Shown piece by piece: positions 1 through 12,647 of a stretch of 64,000 bases of DNA. Position 1 is the first letter of the stretch. The number at the start of each line of letters is the position of its first letter. Source of the stretch: Blumeriella jaapii (Eukaryota; Ascomycota; Leotiomycetes; Helotiales; Drepanopezizaceae); contig VWND01000004.1 of assembly GCA_009599575.1 (NCBI GenBank), positions 922,001 to 986,000 of the forward strand, read 5' to 3'. The notes beneath the pieces were generated by a model, which worked only from the letters and a program-made list of their open reading frames with translations, searched no databases and had not been told where the DNA came from. Made by a program: the position numbers and the translations under genes.

Positions 1-468
1 AATTTTATACGCCAGTCGCTTTTCAACCAAATCTATTATTTATTAAAATGATAGGTTCTTAACCAAAGCGTATTACGAATTAAATCGTATATACGAAAAT
101 CGTTCAAATATTTTACAGGCTTTTTCTTAGCCTTTTGTTTTTCCTCTTTTTTTACGCCAAAACGCTTTTTCTGGCGTTTTTCTTTTTCGATCGGATCAAC
201 GACAACGTTCGTTTTTTATTTTATATTAAAAGATTCGAAGCTAATCTGCACGACTTTTTACGGGCCGACCTTCGGTTCTATTTAAAAGCTTTCTCAGGCT
301 GGTAGATATAAACAAAATCGAGCCGGCCGAAAATTCGTTTTTTAATAATAATAATAAAAACGAAAACCCTTTTTCAAACGACTTTTAAAACGCATATAAA
401 AAAATTAAAAGCTTTTTCGCTAGTCGGGAAAACGCTTAGGCTTAAGCAAAGCCTTTTTTTTAAACGTA
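1..468 (+). pseudogene. Gyp1-a gag C-terminal remnant
   Basis: This stretch aligns base for base with the end of gag in Gyp1-b (about 7930-8394) and Gyp1-f (about 60870-61335). It follows the gag part of those copies and precedes the protease. It contains a pyrimidine-rich stretch and an AAT/AAC run (near 345-360) that may have coded an Asn-rich linker. I see no CCHC zinc knuckle. Several frames are partly open, so I cannot fix the original one. The assignment rests on position and on homology between copies. Confidence 0.5.
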
Positions 469-3400
469 TTGCGCGATATGCGTTATTTTAACGTTCGAAA
501 GCTTTTTGATAGCGATTTATTAATAATTCTCGTTATATTTATTAAAAATAGCTTTTCGTATAAAATAAAAGCGCTCGCCGACTTTAAAACGAACGGTTAT
601 GCGTTGATCGATTCGGCGCTGATTAAGTTTTTTTTTTTTTTTTTAAAACTTTTGATTTAATCTTTCCCGGCTTTTTTTTTTATAAAAGGGTATAATAAAA
701 CTCGTGGCTATTTAATTATATATTTTACGTTTTTTAATTTTATTATTAATAATCGAATACAATCGTTTACTTTTTTTTTAATTATTAACTTCGGAAATTA
801 TAATATGATTTTAAAAAAAGCTTGGTTGGCCGAACATTAAGTTTTACTAAACTGTAATAAACGCAAGCTTTATTAGCCGAAATCTTATCTTTTTATAATT
901 TTTTACGCTCGTTGTATTAAAATCTTTTATTTGCACTTCCGAAAAATTTAATCTCGCTATTAAAACGACGCTGTAAAACGTGATAAAAATCTTAATTAAT
1001 TATGGCAAATTTACGACGCTATGCGAAGCGCGAAAAGGTCGAATTTCACTCGCGGTGCTAATTTCGATAGCGACGCTAATGGGATAATACAAAAAATCAC
1101 ACTATTATTTTTTTAAATTAACGATTTCTTTTTTATTATTTCTTTTTTTTTTTTTTTTTTTTTCGTCAAAACAGCTTTTTTATTTTACGAAGAACAGTTA
1201 TACTAAAAACCGAAAAAAAGCCTTCGCCGCGATAGCTTTTTAATTTAATATAATCGATAGTTTAAATAAGCTATTTTTTAAACTTTTTAAATAACCAATT
1301 CGAAAACGAATTTTTTAATTTACTGCTTATTTAATTTCCATTTGCCAGATTATTACATACGCTTTTAAGCTGATTTTCAAAAAAAAAGCAATTGAAATGT
1401 TTTTAATTTTTTTGTATAAAATCGACAGAATATTAAACGATCTCACGTATAACACTTTTTTTAAAACTCAATTTTATAGTTTTTTCGAACGTTTTAAAAC
1501 TAATAAAATATCGATTTCGATTTTTTTAATTAATTTAGCAGAGCTAATTTCGAATAAATTTTTTTTCGAATTTTTTTCCTCGGAATACAAAAACCTCGAA
1601 CACGTGTTTTCTAAGGCCGCTAGTAATAAGCTAGCCTTTTATCGGTTTTACGATTATAAAATCGAGCTTATTGTAAATAAAAAAAAGCTGAAATACATTT
1701 TTTTGTATAAAATATCGATTCCGGAGCTCGAAATTATTAAGATTTATTTGTAAAATAATTTTAATAAAGGTTTTATCGAACTTTTTATCGCTTTTTTCGC
1801 TGCTCTAATGCTTTTCGCTAAAAAACCCGACGGTTTATTACGTTTTTGTATCGATTATCGAGCTTTTAATAATATAATTCGTAAAAATCGCTATTTTCTT
1901 TTTTTTATCGATAAAACTTTCGTTCGTTTTTCGAAAGCACGAATTTTTACGAAGTTCGATATTCGTTAAATTTTTTATAAAATTCGAATGGACTTCGCCA
2001 GTAAAAAACTGACGACGTTTCGTACGCGTTACGACGCCTATAAATACAAAGTGCTATTTTTTGGCTTTATTAATAAATCCGCAATTTATTAACGTTATAT
2101 AAACGACGTTTTCTTCGATTATTTAAACGATTTTTGCATTATATATTTAAATAATATTTTTATTTATTCGTCCGACCTTTTGAAATACGTTATATACGTT
2201 CGCAAAATATTTTAAAAGTTCGCTGACGCTGGATTACAGGCCGATATTCGGAAGTCTGAGTTTAACGTTATACGGATTCGTTATTTAAATTTTATTATTT
2301 CGACTGAAAACTTAAAAATAAACTTAAAAAAGGTTTCCGTGGTCGCCCACTGGAAGCCTTTTATTATTATAAAAAGTGTACAAAGCTTTTTTGGTTTTTA
2401 TAACTTTTACCGACGTTTTATTCGAAACTACGGTATAATTGCAAAGCTTTTGGTTTATTTAACCAAAGCTAACGTTTTTTAATTTTATTTTTAAATATCA
2501 AAAGAATTTCGATCTTTTTATATTAGCTTTTATTATTGCATCAGTTTTATAATATTACAGGCAAAACTTTTTTTGCATATTAAAAACTGACGCTTCCGAC
2601 GGCGTAATAGCTTTTATGTTTTTTTAATTTTATAACGACGATTGGCTTCCAGTCGCTTATTTTAGCAAAACCATAGCTTTCGCAAAGCTGAATTACGTCG
2701 TATACGATAAAAAAATGCTCGTAATCGTAAGATTTTTAAGCAATTTTCGTACTAAATTAATTAGCTTAATTTATCAGATTAAAATAATTATTAATTATAA
2801 AACCTTGAAATACTTTATAACTTTTAAATCTTTAAACGCTCGATAAGTACGCTGGGCCGAGCTTCTCGCCGACTATAACTTTTTTATTATATACAAACTA
2901 AATAAACATAACTTTTTAGCTGACGCATTAACACGTCGTACGAGCGAATTCGACCGCCAAAACTTTTTTAAACGCACCCAGCGTTTGCAAACCTTTTTTC
3001 GAGCCGATCAGATCGATCACCGCTTTTAACTGAAAAACTTCGATCTTCCACGGCTTTCGAAACAGCTGTTTTTATTATTGAAATAGTTGATTTTTTTTCC
3101 GCATTTCGTATCGTTGACCAGCTTCTTTACGCTAATCGCATAATTAGCAGCTTGATAGCCTTTCGAAAAGAAGCTGTACGAAACGCTGCGAAAAGGAACG
3201 ATAACAATATTTTGTATATATTTAAACGCGATCTGCTATTATATTACGGTCGTCTGATAATATCAAACGTCGATTATTTTCGTCTGGCCTTTATACGAAA
3301 AATACACGATCAGATTTTTACCGCTTATTTTAGCGTTCGCAAAACTACGCAATTGTTTTCGGACCAATATTATTAGCGAGGTATAACAGCTTTCGTAAAA

Positions 3401-4700
3401 TAATACTATCGCAATTGCTACGCTTATCGAAAAAGTTCTGTTTTAAAAAATAAGCGCCCCGGCCTTTTTCAGTTTTTTTTTATTTCTGATTATTTTTGGA
3501 AGTACGTTACAATGGATTTTTACAGCTTTAACAAAAACAAATACGATTACGATAACGTATTCGTAATGATAAATCGCTTTTTCAAGCAAGCTATTTCGAT
3601 TTTTTATTATAAAAATATCGACGCTCGAGATTTCGCCAAATTATATATATTTTACGTATACAGGTATTTTAGCCTTTTAAAAAATATTATTAGCGATCGT
3701 GGCCTTTAGTATTAGTTTACTTTCTGGTCTGAATTAAATAAAATATTCGGTACGCAATTAAAGTTTTCGATAGCCGTTTATTTTAAAACCGATGGTTAAA
3801 CCGAAATTTACAATTAATATTTGCAAAAACGCTTTCGATTTTTCGTAAACTTTTATTAAAACGATTAGAGCGAATTTTTCCTAATAATAGATTTCGCTCA
3901 AATAGTCCTTTTTTACGAAAGTCTAGATGGCCTTTTACCTTTTGAAATTATATATAATTATATTTTTTATATTAATTAAAATTAAAAGCTCGATACTTTT
4001 CTTTTCTCCAACTTTTTATATAAATTAAACGCAAACGAAGCTCGTACGTACGCTCGCCGCTATTACGACGCTTGAAACCTCGCTAAATCGCACTTCTAAC
4101 AAACCTACGACAAAATAAAAAAAAATACGAATAGATTTCGCCGCGCGATCGATTTTAACGTTAGCGACTACGTATAGTTCGATATGCGTTCATTTCCGAC
4201 CTTCCGGCCCTTTCGCAAGCTCGACAATTCTATAAACGGCCTTTTTAAAATCGTAGCCAAAATTTTCGATAACGCTTTTAAATTAAACCTTTTTAATATT
4301 ATAAACGTACACCCAGTTTTTTACGCTAATCGACTGCGTAAAGCAGCTAACGACGCGCTTTTAGGTCAGATTAACCTAGCTTCTGAACTTATTAATATAA
4401 TTGGTAAGCTTAAATACGAAATCGAAAAATTAATCGCTTATCGAATGCAGCGGAAAACCTTTTAGTATAAAGCTTTTTGGATAGGCTTAAATAAAAATCT
4501 TACGTGGTATTTCGCGTTTGATTTTATATATGCTTTTTTGAAAATGCGCGACTTTTATTTAGCGTATAAAAAGCTCCCCGGTTTTTTTGCAAAACTTGTA
4601 AATTGGCTGAAAACGTATTTCGAAAGTTTGGATTCGTACGATTATTTAGATAGCGACGTACTAATAAATAAAAGCTCGAGAGCGCGCTTTTTTCGGACGG
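469..4700 (+). pseudogene. Gyp1-a pol (protease-RT-RNase H-integrase-chromodomain)
   Basis: The polyprotein is destroyed by in-frame stops. The retropepsin fold lies at 480-830: the catalytic DSGA is now D-F-K-T near 580-592. RT lies at about 1690-2340, with the KKPDG...DYRAF motif near 1825-1865 and the active-site YLDD changed to Y-L-N-N near 2143-2154. RNase H is at about 2500-2960, integrase at about 3000-4390 with an intact S-D-R-G near 3692, and a C-terminal chromodomain-like segment at about 4395-4560. Gene order protease-RT-RH-IN with a terminal chromodomain defines Ty3 chromoviruses. Almost all stops are TAA or TAG where other copies keep CAA, CAG or TGG. No product is expected. Confidence 0.85.
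1050..1080. repeat. Imperfect palindrome, copy in Gyp1-a
   Basis: Arms TCGCGGTGCTA and TAGCGACGCTAAT; the position between protease and RT is the same as in Gyp1-b. Confidence 0.68.
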
Positions 4701-4708
4701 GAAAATAG

Positions 4709-5005
4709 TATAACGATTTATTTTATTGCCACTTTTCGTATTATTCCAGCAACTACGTATAGCTGCAAGCTTTCTAGCAACTACGTATAGCTGCAAACTC
4801 TTTGGTTTCCTGATAGGTCTTTTTATTAACTGTGGAAACTATTTATATATATAAAGCTTTTTTCTTTTAGCAACTTCTGCTTTTTGCAGTTGTTAATTCT
4901 AAATGAATATCTTTGTTACAAAATCAAAGGCTCGTTTCTTATATCATATGAACTCGGCGACCAGTTGACTGATCTCCCAGCCCTTCGACTGATTAGATCG
5001 TCATA
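4709..5005 (+). repeat. Gyp1-a 3' LTR (297 bp, long subtype)
   Basis: The ends are the RIP-altered inverted termini TATAACGA and TCGTCATA; better preserved copies read TGTGACGA and TCGTCACA. It carries two 25-bp sub-repeats containing GCAACTACGTATAGCTGC, at 4748-4772 and 4776-4800 (period 28), and a TATATATAAAG promoter-like box near 4845. The length matches Gyp1-b (296 bp); other Gyp1 LTRs are 267-268 bp with a single sub-repeat. Confidence 0.93.
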
Positions 5006-6462
5006 TTGGCCGGATAAAAAATTGCTAATATGCTTTCGGAGCGAATATAAATAAAAAATTAAATAAATTAATTAATTTGCGGAAAAATTAAGCTTTTAAT
5101 TTTTTTTTATTTTATCGACAATTTTAATTAAGCCGTATTATTTATTCGAAAGCTTTTGGAAAAATCGGTCGAGCTTTTAATTTTTAGTATTTATTAATAT
5201 TTCGTCGTTTATATTTTAATTTACCGGTCGTTTGTGCAAATTAGCGAAGCGCTTTATTTTGGCTTATTATTACGCAATAAACGATTATGCGTATTTTATA
5301 ATCTTTTTAATTCGGAAAACCAAATGCAAAGCTTCGTTGCGATTAAGCTTTTCGATGGCCGAGCGAAAGGAACGGAGATTATTTATATTTCAGAATATAC
5401 GAGTTTTATATTTATTTAAAATTTTAAAAAAAAAAACGTTGCCGAAAAATTCGTACGGCAAAATCAGCTGTGCAATATTTATTAAAAATAAAAAGCGTTT
5501 TTAATTATTTTAGTAATAAAAGCAAAAAAAGCGAAAGCGTTGTTTAATATATTAGTTTATTATTTCGGTTTGCCTATCGATATTAAAATTATACGCAATA
5601 ATCAATTTGATTTTGGTTTTTAATATACGGCAGAGTTTTTGCTAGAAAACCGAAACAAACTAAGCTTTTCGGTCCGAAATAATTAAATCCGGCATGCCGA
5701 AATAGCGCATTTAATAAACTAAAAACAAAGCTGCCAATTTTTTCGCTATAATAGTTTTGTAACAAAAAACTGATAAAAGCTATTTGAATAAGCGATTTAT
5801 TATTACGAAAACAAAATCGTAATTATTTTCGTTTAATAAAAGCTTCGTAAAATTTATCGTTAAATATTAATAAAATTTATTAAATATAAGCAAAAGCTTT
5901 AAAAAGCCCGGGGTTTTGTCGCGCCTAGCTTTTATTCGTATACAACGACAATTCGAAACGTATTGCTATATATCTGTTTTTATAGCTTTTTAATAATATT
6001 TGCGACCGATTAAAAACTTTATTTTTTTTTATTTCAGCGTATGCTACGTAAAGCTATTCGTAGATATATCGGATTAAAAAAATTCGCAGTTCGGAAAGTT
6101 TTAAAAATATTATTAATTTGTTTTAAAAAAACAATTTGTTTTATCGCAATTAATAATTAAAGCTATAATTGCGAGCTTACGCTTATTGCGTTTCGAAAAA
6201 AAAAGAGTTTTTATTAGCTTGCAGCAAGTTATTTATAATTGTATAATTATGCATATCGTACGCGATTACGAAAATTAAATTTGCGGGTTTTTTTGTAAGC
6301 ATTTTATTTTTTTCGTTTTTGCTGTTTTTTTCGAAGGAAATGCTATCGTTATCGCGCTTATCGAGCGCTATTTTCATAGGCGCCAGCGTAATTATGCTTT
6401 TAGCAGCCATTTTTTTTAAAATCTAAAAATTTAATTTATCGTTTAAAAGCATTTGCTATTTT
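5006..6462 (-). pseudogene. Gyp2 integrase
   Basis: Read on the minus strand, this fragment gives a gypsy integrase: a zinc-binding-like region near 6090-5950 (partly recognisable, ending in a C-R-C-like stretch), the core with F-V-F-V-I-I-N-R, then G-M-P-D-L-I-I-S-D-R near 5700-5670, and R-Q-T-E-I-I-N near 5570. So the second Asp and the Glu of the DDE triad survive; the first Asp is Asn. The GPY/F-like tail reaches L-S-G at about 5011, where Gyp1-a is inserted. Tryptophans have become TAG. Gyp2 is split again at 6462 by Gyp1-b, so the RNase H end resumes at 12949. No intact product is possible. Confidence 0.85.
6458..6462. repeat. Gyp1-b left target-site duplication ATTTT
   Basis: Five bases directly before the 5' LTR; identical to 12944-12948 directly after the 3' LTR. 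This is the standard 5-bp Ty3 integration footprint and proves the element is a single complete insertion. Confidence 0.92.
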
Positions 6463-6758
6463 TGTGACGATTCACTCTGTTGCCACCTCTCGTGTCACCC
6501 CAGCAACTACGTATAGCTGCAAGCTTCCCAGCAACTACGTATAGCTGCAAGCTCTCTGGTCTCCTGATGGGTCTCCTATCAACTGTGAAAATTATTCATG
6601 TATATAAGGCTTTCTCCTTTTAGCAACTTCTGCTTTCTGCAATTGTTAATTTTAAATAAATATTTTTATTATAAAACCAAAAGCTCGTTTTTTATATTAT
6701 ATAAACTCGGCGATCAATTAATTAATCTTTCAGCTTTTCGACTAATTAAATCGTTATA
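6463..6758 (+). repeat. Gyp1-b 5' LTR (296 bp)
   Basis: Starts TGTGACGA and ends TCGTTATA (ancestral TCGTCACA). Sub-repeats lie at 6502-6526 and 6530-6554. A TATATAAGG box near 6600 is a plausible core promoter. Just inside, at 6759, follow TTATTAACAACT and a run of T and C; I could not assign a primer-binding site to a particular tRNA. Confidence 0.94.
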
Positions 6759-8394
6759 TTATTAACAACTCTTTTTCTACGCTAGCGACGGCGTAAATTA
6801 TTTTTCCTTTCGAATTCTTTACGAATTATATCAAAATGATCGACCGGTCGTAAAAAAACCTATTTCCGCATTTCGCGAAAAATAGCTTTTGTTCAACGAT
6901 CCTTTTTCTAGCAAAGCTTTTCAGCTTTTATTATTATATTATAATCTTTTTTTTTTTAATCAGCGAAAAAACAGCTTTTCCCAAAAGCTTTTTTTTTTAA
7001 AAAACAATCCTTTCTTCGAAGAAAAAAAAACAAAAAAAAAGGCAGAGCGCCAACTATTTCGCCTGCCATCTTTTTCTTGCAGCCTAGCGCTAAAAGCGTT
7101 TAATTAAAACTTTTGCAAAATCAACTAAAAAAAGCGCAAAAGCGTAAACGACAATTTTTAGAAATTATACGATTGCGATAAACCTTTTAATCAAAGCGTT
7201 TGATAGAATTTATCGAACGTGCTTCTGCCAATCGCGAATCTGCTGCTTCTTCTTTTTTTCGCAACGTTTTATTTTAATTAACAAACGCTGCAAATTAATC
7301 TCCACGCTTTTCGCGAATTTTTTTTAAATCTTCCTATAACGGCCAAAACTCTAGCGCGCTTTTTAAACGCTATGGTTTTTATTTATTTGCTAATTTTCGA
7401 TTAGCTCGTATAAAACGCGTTCCGAATTTTAAATTTAAATTAAATAATAGTAAAAATTACAAAACACGCTATTAAAAAACTAAAATTTTCGACAACTTCG
7501 AACTTTATTACGATTACTTCGCTAACGATCGATTTCGCAAAAATTATATATTCGATCAAACCGAAAACATAGCAAAAAAGTTTCTAACTCCGCGTATTTT
7601 AGACCGTTCCGATTTTACACTTTTCGAAAAATTAATAAAAAAGGTCGCCGATTTTCTAGCCGATTTTTCCGACGTTTAAAAAATCGAAAACGAATTTAAA
7701 ATGCTTGCAATAAATACGCACGACGACTTTTGGCGGTTTTATCTGCGATTTTTTATTTTCGCAACGAACGTTTAAATACGAACTGACAAACAGCTTCGAA
7801 ACGCTTTTCGAAACAAAATACCAAAGCGTTTACAAAAAAAGCTGCATTTGAAATAAGCGCGTACAACGACTTTTAAAGATTGGCTTACCGCCGTCCGACA
7901 AAAAAAACAAAATCAATTAATTAAACGAATTTATACGCGAATCGCTTTTCAACCAAGTTTATTATTTATTAAAATAATAAATTCTTAACCAAAGCGTACT
8001 ACGAGTTAAATCGTACGTACGAAAATCGTTCAAATGCTTTACAGGCTCTTTTTTAGCCCTTTGCTGCTTTTTCTTTTTCTTCACGCCAAAACGCCCTTTC
8101 TAGCGTTTTTTTTTTTCGATCGAATCAACGATAACGCTCGTCCTTTATTTTATATCAAAAAGTTCGAAGCCAATTTGCACGATTTTTTACGGGCCGATTT
8201 TCGGTTTTATCCAAAAACCTTTTCAGGCTGATAAATGTAAACGAGGTCGAACCGGCCGAAGATTCGCCTTTTGATAATAATAATAAAAACGAAAATCCTT
8301 TTTCAAACGATTTCCAAAACGCATATAAAAAAGTTAAAAACTTTTCCGCCAGTCGGAAAAACGCCCAGGCCTAAACAAAGCTTTCTTTTTAAAC
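6759..8394 (+). pseudogene. Gyp1-b leader and gag
   Basis: After a leader of about 350 bp, the minus-free reading from about 7115 gives coding-like stretches: a basic helix-rich N-terminal part, then a segment near 7600-7860 resembling the gag capsid (phenylalanine-rich, ending in a D-W-L-T-A-V-R run near 7875-7895). Frames shift and stops interrupt, so limits are approximate. The product would be the structural Gag forming the cytoplasmic virus-like particle. No CCHC knuckle could be seen. Homologous gag is present in Gyp1-f (59695-61340) and partly in Gyp1-d. Confidence 0.6.
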
Positions 8395-11300
8395 GTGTTA
8401 CGCGATATGCGTTATTTTAACGTTCGGAAGCTTTTTAATAGCGATTTATTAATAATTTTCGTTACACTTATTAAAAATAACCTTTCGTACAAAATAAAAG
8501 CGCTCGCCGATTTTGGAGCGAACGGTTATGCGTTGATCGATTCGGCGCTAATCAAATCTTTTTTTTTTTTTTTTAAATTTTTAATTCAACTTTTCCCGGC
8601 TTTTTTTTTTATAAAAAGATATAATAAAGCTCGTGGCTATTTAATTATATATTTTACGCTTTTCAATCTTATTATTAACAATCGAATACAATCGTTTACT
8701 TTTTTTTTAATTATTAATCTCGGAAATTATAATATAATTTTAAAAAAAGCTTAATTGGCCGAATACCAAATTTTATTAAATTATAATAAACGCAAGCTTT
8801 ATTAGCCGAAGTCTTACCCTCTTATAGCCTTTTACGCTCGTTGTATTAAAGTTTCTTATTTGCATTTCCGAAAAATTCAATTTCGCTATTAAAACGACGC
8901 TGTGAAACGTAATAAAAACTTTGATCAATTATAGCAGATCTACGACGTTATGCGAAGCGCGAAAAGGTCGAATTTTATTCGCGGTGCCAATTTCGATAGC
9001 GACGCTAATAAAATACAAGAAATTACACTATTTTTTCAGACTGACGATTTTTTTTTTATTATTTCTTTTTTCTTCTTTTTCTTTTCTTTTTCTTTTGTCA
9101 AAACAGCTTTTTCGTTTTACAAAAAACAGTTATACTAAAAACCGAAGAAAAGCCTTCGTCGCGATAGCCTTTCAGCTTAATATAATCGATAATTTAAATA
9201 AGCCATCTTTTGAACCTTTCAAACGATTAGTTCGAAAACGAATTTCTTAATTTACTGCTTATTCAATTTTTATTTGTCAAATTATTACATACGCTTTTAA
9301 GCTGATTTTCAGAAAAAAAGCAGTTAAAATGTTTCTCAACCTTTTTGTACGAAATCGACAAAATATTAAACGATTTTATATATAACACTTTTTTCAAAAC
9401 TTAATTTCATAATTTTTTTCGAACGTTTCAAAACTAACGAAATATCGATTTCGATTTTTTTAATCAGCTTAGCAAAGCTAACTTCGAATAAACCTTTTTT
9501 CGAATCTTTTTTTCCGAAGTACAAAAACTTCGAATACGTATTTTTTAAGGCCGCCAGTAACGAGCTAGCCTTTTACCGACTTTACGACTATAAAATCGAG
9601 CTTATTATAAATAAGAAAAAGTTGAAATACATTTTTTTATATAAAATATCGATTCCAAAGCTCGAGATTGTCAAAACTTATTTGCAAAATAATTTTAATA
9701 AAAATTTTATCGAATTTTTTACCGCTTTTTTCGCTGCTTTAATGCTTTTCGCTAAAAAACCCGACGGTTTACTACGTTTTTATATCGATTATCGAGCTTT
9801 TAATAACGTTACTCGTAAGAATCGCTATCTTTTCCTTTTTATCGATAAAATTTTTGCTCGTTTTTCGGAAGCGCGAATTTTTACGAAATTCGATATTCGT
9901 CAAGCTTTTTATAAAATTCGAATAAACCCCGCTAATAAAAAACTAACGACGTTTCGTACGCGTTACGGCGCTTATAAATGCAAAATGCTACCTTTTGGCT
10001 TTATTAATAAACCCGCAATTTACTAACGTTATATAAACGACGTTTTTTTCGATTATTTGAACGATTTTTATATTGCATATTTAAATAATATTTTTATTTA
10101 TTCGTCCGACTTTTTAAAATACGTTACATACGTTCGCAAAATGCTTTAAAAGCTCGCTGACGCTGAATTACAGGCCGATATTCGGAAGTCTGAATTCAAC
10201 GTTATTCGGACCCGTTACTTAAATTTTATTATTTCGATTAAAGGCCTAAAAATAGATTTAAAAAAAGTTTCCGTGGTCGCTTATTAGAAGCCTTTTATTA
10301 CTGTAAAAAATATACAAAGCTTTTTTGGTTTTTATAACTTTTACCGACGTTTTATTCGAAACTACGGTATAATTGCAAAGCCTTTGGTTTATTTAATCAA
10401 AATTAACGTTTCTTTTAATTTTATTTTTAAATATTAGAAAAGTTTCGACCTTTTTATATTAGCTTTTATATTTGCATCAGTTTTATAATATTACAAGCAA
10501 GACTTTTTTTACATATTAAAAACTGACGCTTTCGACGGCGTAATAGCTTTTATGCTTTCGCAATTCTATAACGACGATTGGCTTCCAATCGCCTATTTTA
10601 GCAAAATCATAATTTTCGCAAAATTGAATTACGTCGTATACGATAAAAAAATGCTCGCAATTATGAAATCTTTAAGTAATTTTCGTACTAAACTAATTGG
10701 CTTAGTTTATTAAATCAAAATTATTACTAATTATAAAGCCTTAGAATATTTTATAATCTTTAAACTTTTAAACGCTCGATAAGCACGCTGAACCGAGCTT
10801 TTCGCCGATTACAACTTTTTTATTACGTACAAACCAAATAAACACAACCCTTTGGCTAACGCATTAATACGTCGTACGAGCGAACTCGACCGCCAAAACT
10901 TTTTTAAACGCATTTAGCGCTTGCAACCTTTTTTCGAGCAAATCAAATCGATTATCGCTTTTTAATTAAAAAACTTCGACTTTTTACGGCTTTCGAAACA
11001 GCTGTTTTTATCGTTGAAATAGCTGATTTTTTTTTCGTATTCCGTATCGTTGACCAGCTTTTCCACGCTAATCGTATAATTAGCAGTCTAATAGCTTTCC
11101 GAAAAAAAGCTGTACGAAACGCTACAAAAAAAAACGACGCCAATAATACTTCGTATACATTTGAACGCGACCTGCTGTTATATTACGGTCGCTTAATAAT
11201 ATCAAACGTCGATTATTTTCGTTTGGCCTTTATACGAAAAATATACGACCAAATTTCTACCGCTTATTCCAGCGCTCGCAAAATTACGCAATTGCTTTCG

Positions 11301-12600
11301 AACCAATATTATTAGCGAAATATAATAGCGTTCGTAAAACAATACTATCGCAATTGCTACGCTTATCGAAAAAGTTTTGTTTTAAAAAATAAGCGTTTCG
11401 GCCTTTTTTAGCTTTTTTCTGTTTTTAATCATTTTTGGAAGCACGTTACGATAAACTTTTGCAATTTTAACAAAAACAAATACGATTACGATAACGTATT
11501 CGTAATAATAAATCGCTTTTTTAAGCAAACTATTTCGATTTTTTATTATAAAAATATCGACGCTCGAAACCTCGCCAAATTATATATATTTCACGTATAT
11601 AAGTATTTTGGCCTTTTAAAAAATATTATTAGCGATCGTGGCCTTTAGTATTGGTTTATTTTCTGGTCTGAATTAAACAAAATATTCGATACGCAATTAA
11701 AGTTTTCGATAGCCGCTTATTTTAAAACCGACGGTTAGACCGAAATTTACAATTAATATCTGCAAAAACGCTTTCGATTTTTTGTAAATTTTTACTAAAA
11801 CGATTAGAACGAATTTTTTTTAATAATAGATTTCGCTTAAATAATTTTTTTTTACGAAAATCTAAATAGTCTTTTACTTTTTGAAATTATATACGGTTAT
11901 ATTTTTTATATTAATTAAAACTAAAAGCTCGATACTTTCTTTTTCCTTAATCTTTTATATAAACTAAACGCAAACGAAATTCGTACGTACGCTCGCCGCC
12001 ATTACAACGCCTGGAACCTCGCCAAATCGTATTTTTAACAAGCCTACGATAAAATAAAAAAAAGCGCGAATAAATTTCGCCGCGCGATCGATTTTAACGT
12101 TGGCGATTACGTATGGCTCGATATACGTTTATTTTCGATTTTCCGGCTTTTTCGCAAACTCGATAATTTTACAAACGGCCTTTTCAAAATTGTAACCAAA
12201 ATTTTCGATAACGCTTTTAAGCTAAATCTTTTTAGTATTATAAACGTACACTTAGTTTTTTACGCTAATCGACTACGTAAAGCAGCTGACGACGCGCTTT
12301 TAAATCAGATTAACTCAATTTTTAAATTTATTAATATAATTAATAAACTTGAATACGAAATCGAAAAATTAATCGCCTGTCGAGTGCAGCGAAAAACTTT
12401 TTAGTACAAAGCTTTTTAAATAAGCTTAAATAAAAATCTTACGTAGTATTCCGCGTTTGATTTTATATATGCTTTTTTGAAAATGCGCGACTTTTATTTA
12501 ACGTATAAAAAGCTTCCCGGTCCTTCTGCAAAACTTATAAATTGGCTGAAAACGTATTCCGAAGGTTTAGATTCGTACGATTATTTGGATAGCGACGTAT
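8395..12600 (+). pseudogene. Gyp1-b pol polyprotein
   Basis: Protease at about 8410-8770: A-D-F-G-A stands where DSGA is expected, and a later L-G-N-Y-N-I-I motif closes the fold. RT at about 9620-10290 includes K-K-P-D-G, D-Y-R-A-F, F-D-I-R-Q-A-F and L-P-F-G-F; YLDD is Y-L-N-N near 10078. The longest open frame is 9622-10026. RNase H at about 10430-10890 has a clear Y-D-K-K-M-L-A-I. Integrase at about 10990-12330 has S-D-R-G near 11630 and T-D-G-Q-T-E near 11738-11755. The tail at 12340-12520 reads like a chromodomain with D-F-I-Y aromatic positions. Many TAA and TAG stops make it a pseudogene. Confidence 0.88.
8977..9010. repeat. Imperfect palindrome, copy in Gyp1-b
   Basis: Left arm ATTCGCGGTGCCA, right arm TAGCGACGCTAAT around a short loop. 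The same motif recurs in Gyp1-a, -d and -f and in the unrelated Gyp3 (see findings). Confidence 0.7.
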
Positions 12601-12647
12601 TAATAAATAAAAGCTCGAAGACGCGCTTTTTTCGGACGGGGGGATAA

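Larger units (their letters stand above)
1..5005 (+). mobile_element. Gyp1-a: Ty3/gypsy chromovirus, 3' portion
   Basis: This is the first of six copies of the commonest family here. Position 1 corresponds to about 7930 of the complete copy Gyp1-b, so the 5' LTR and most of gag lie outside the window. Order of domains: end of gag, protease, reverse transcriptase, RNase H, integrase, chromodomain, 3' LTR. The copy is RIP-mutated more heavily than Gyp1-b; for example a CAA codon near 1966 is TAA here and intact in Gyp1-b. It ends at 5005 inside the integrase C-terminal domain of the minus-strand element Gyp2; the following five bases TTGGC are the expected target duplication, but the left copy is off-window. 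Confidence 0.93.

Noticed and set aside
469..660. Many ORFs of 60-130 codons as host genes
   Set aside because: They are fragments of transposon domains or shadows on the other strand; copies of the same sequence elsewhere in the window carry stops at other places.
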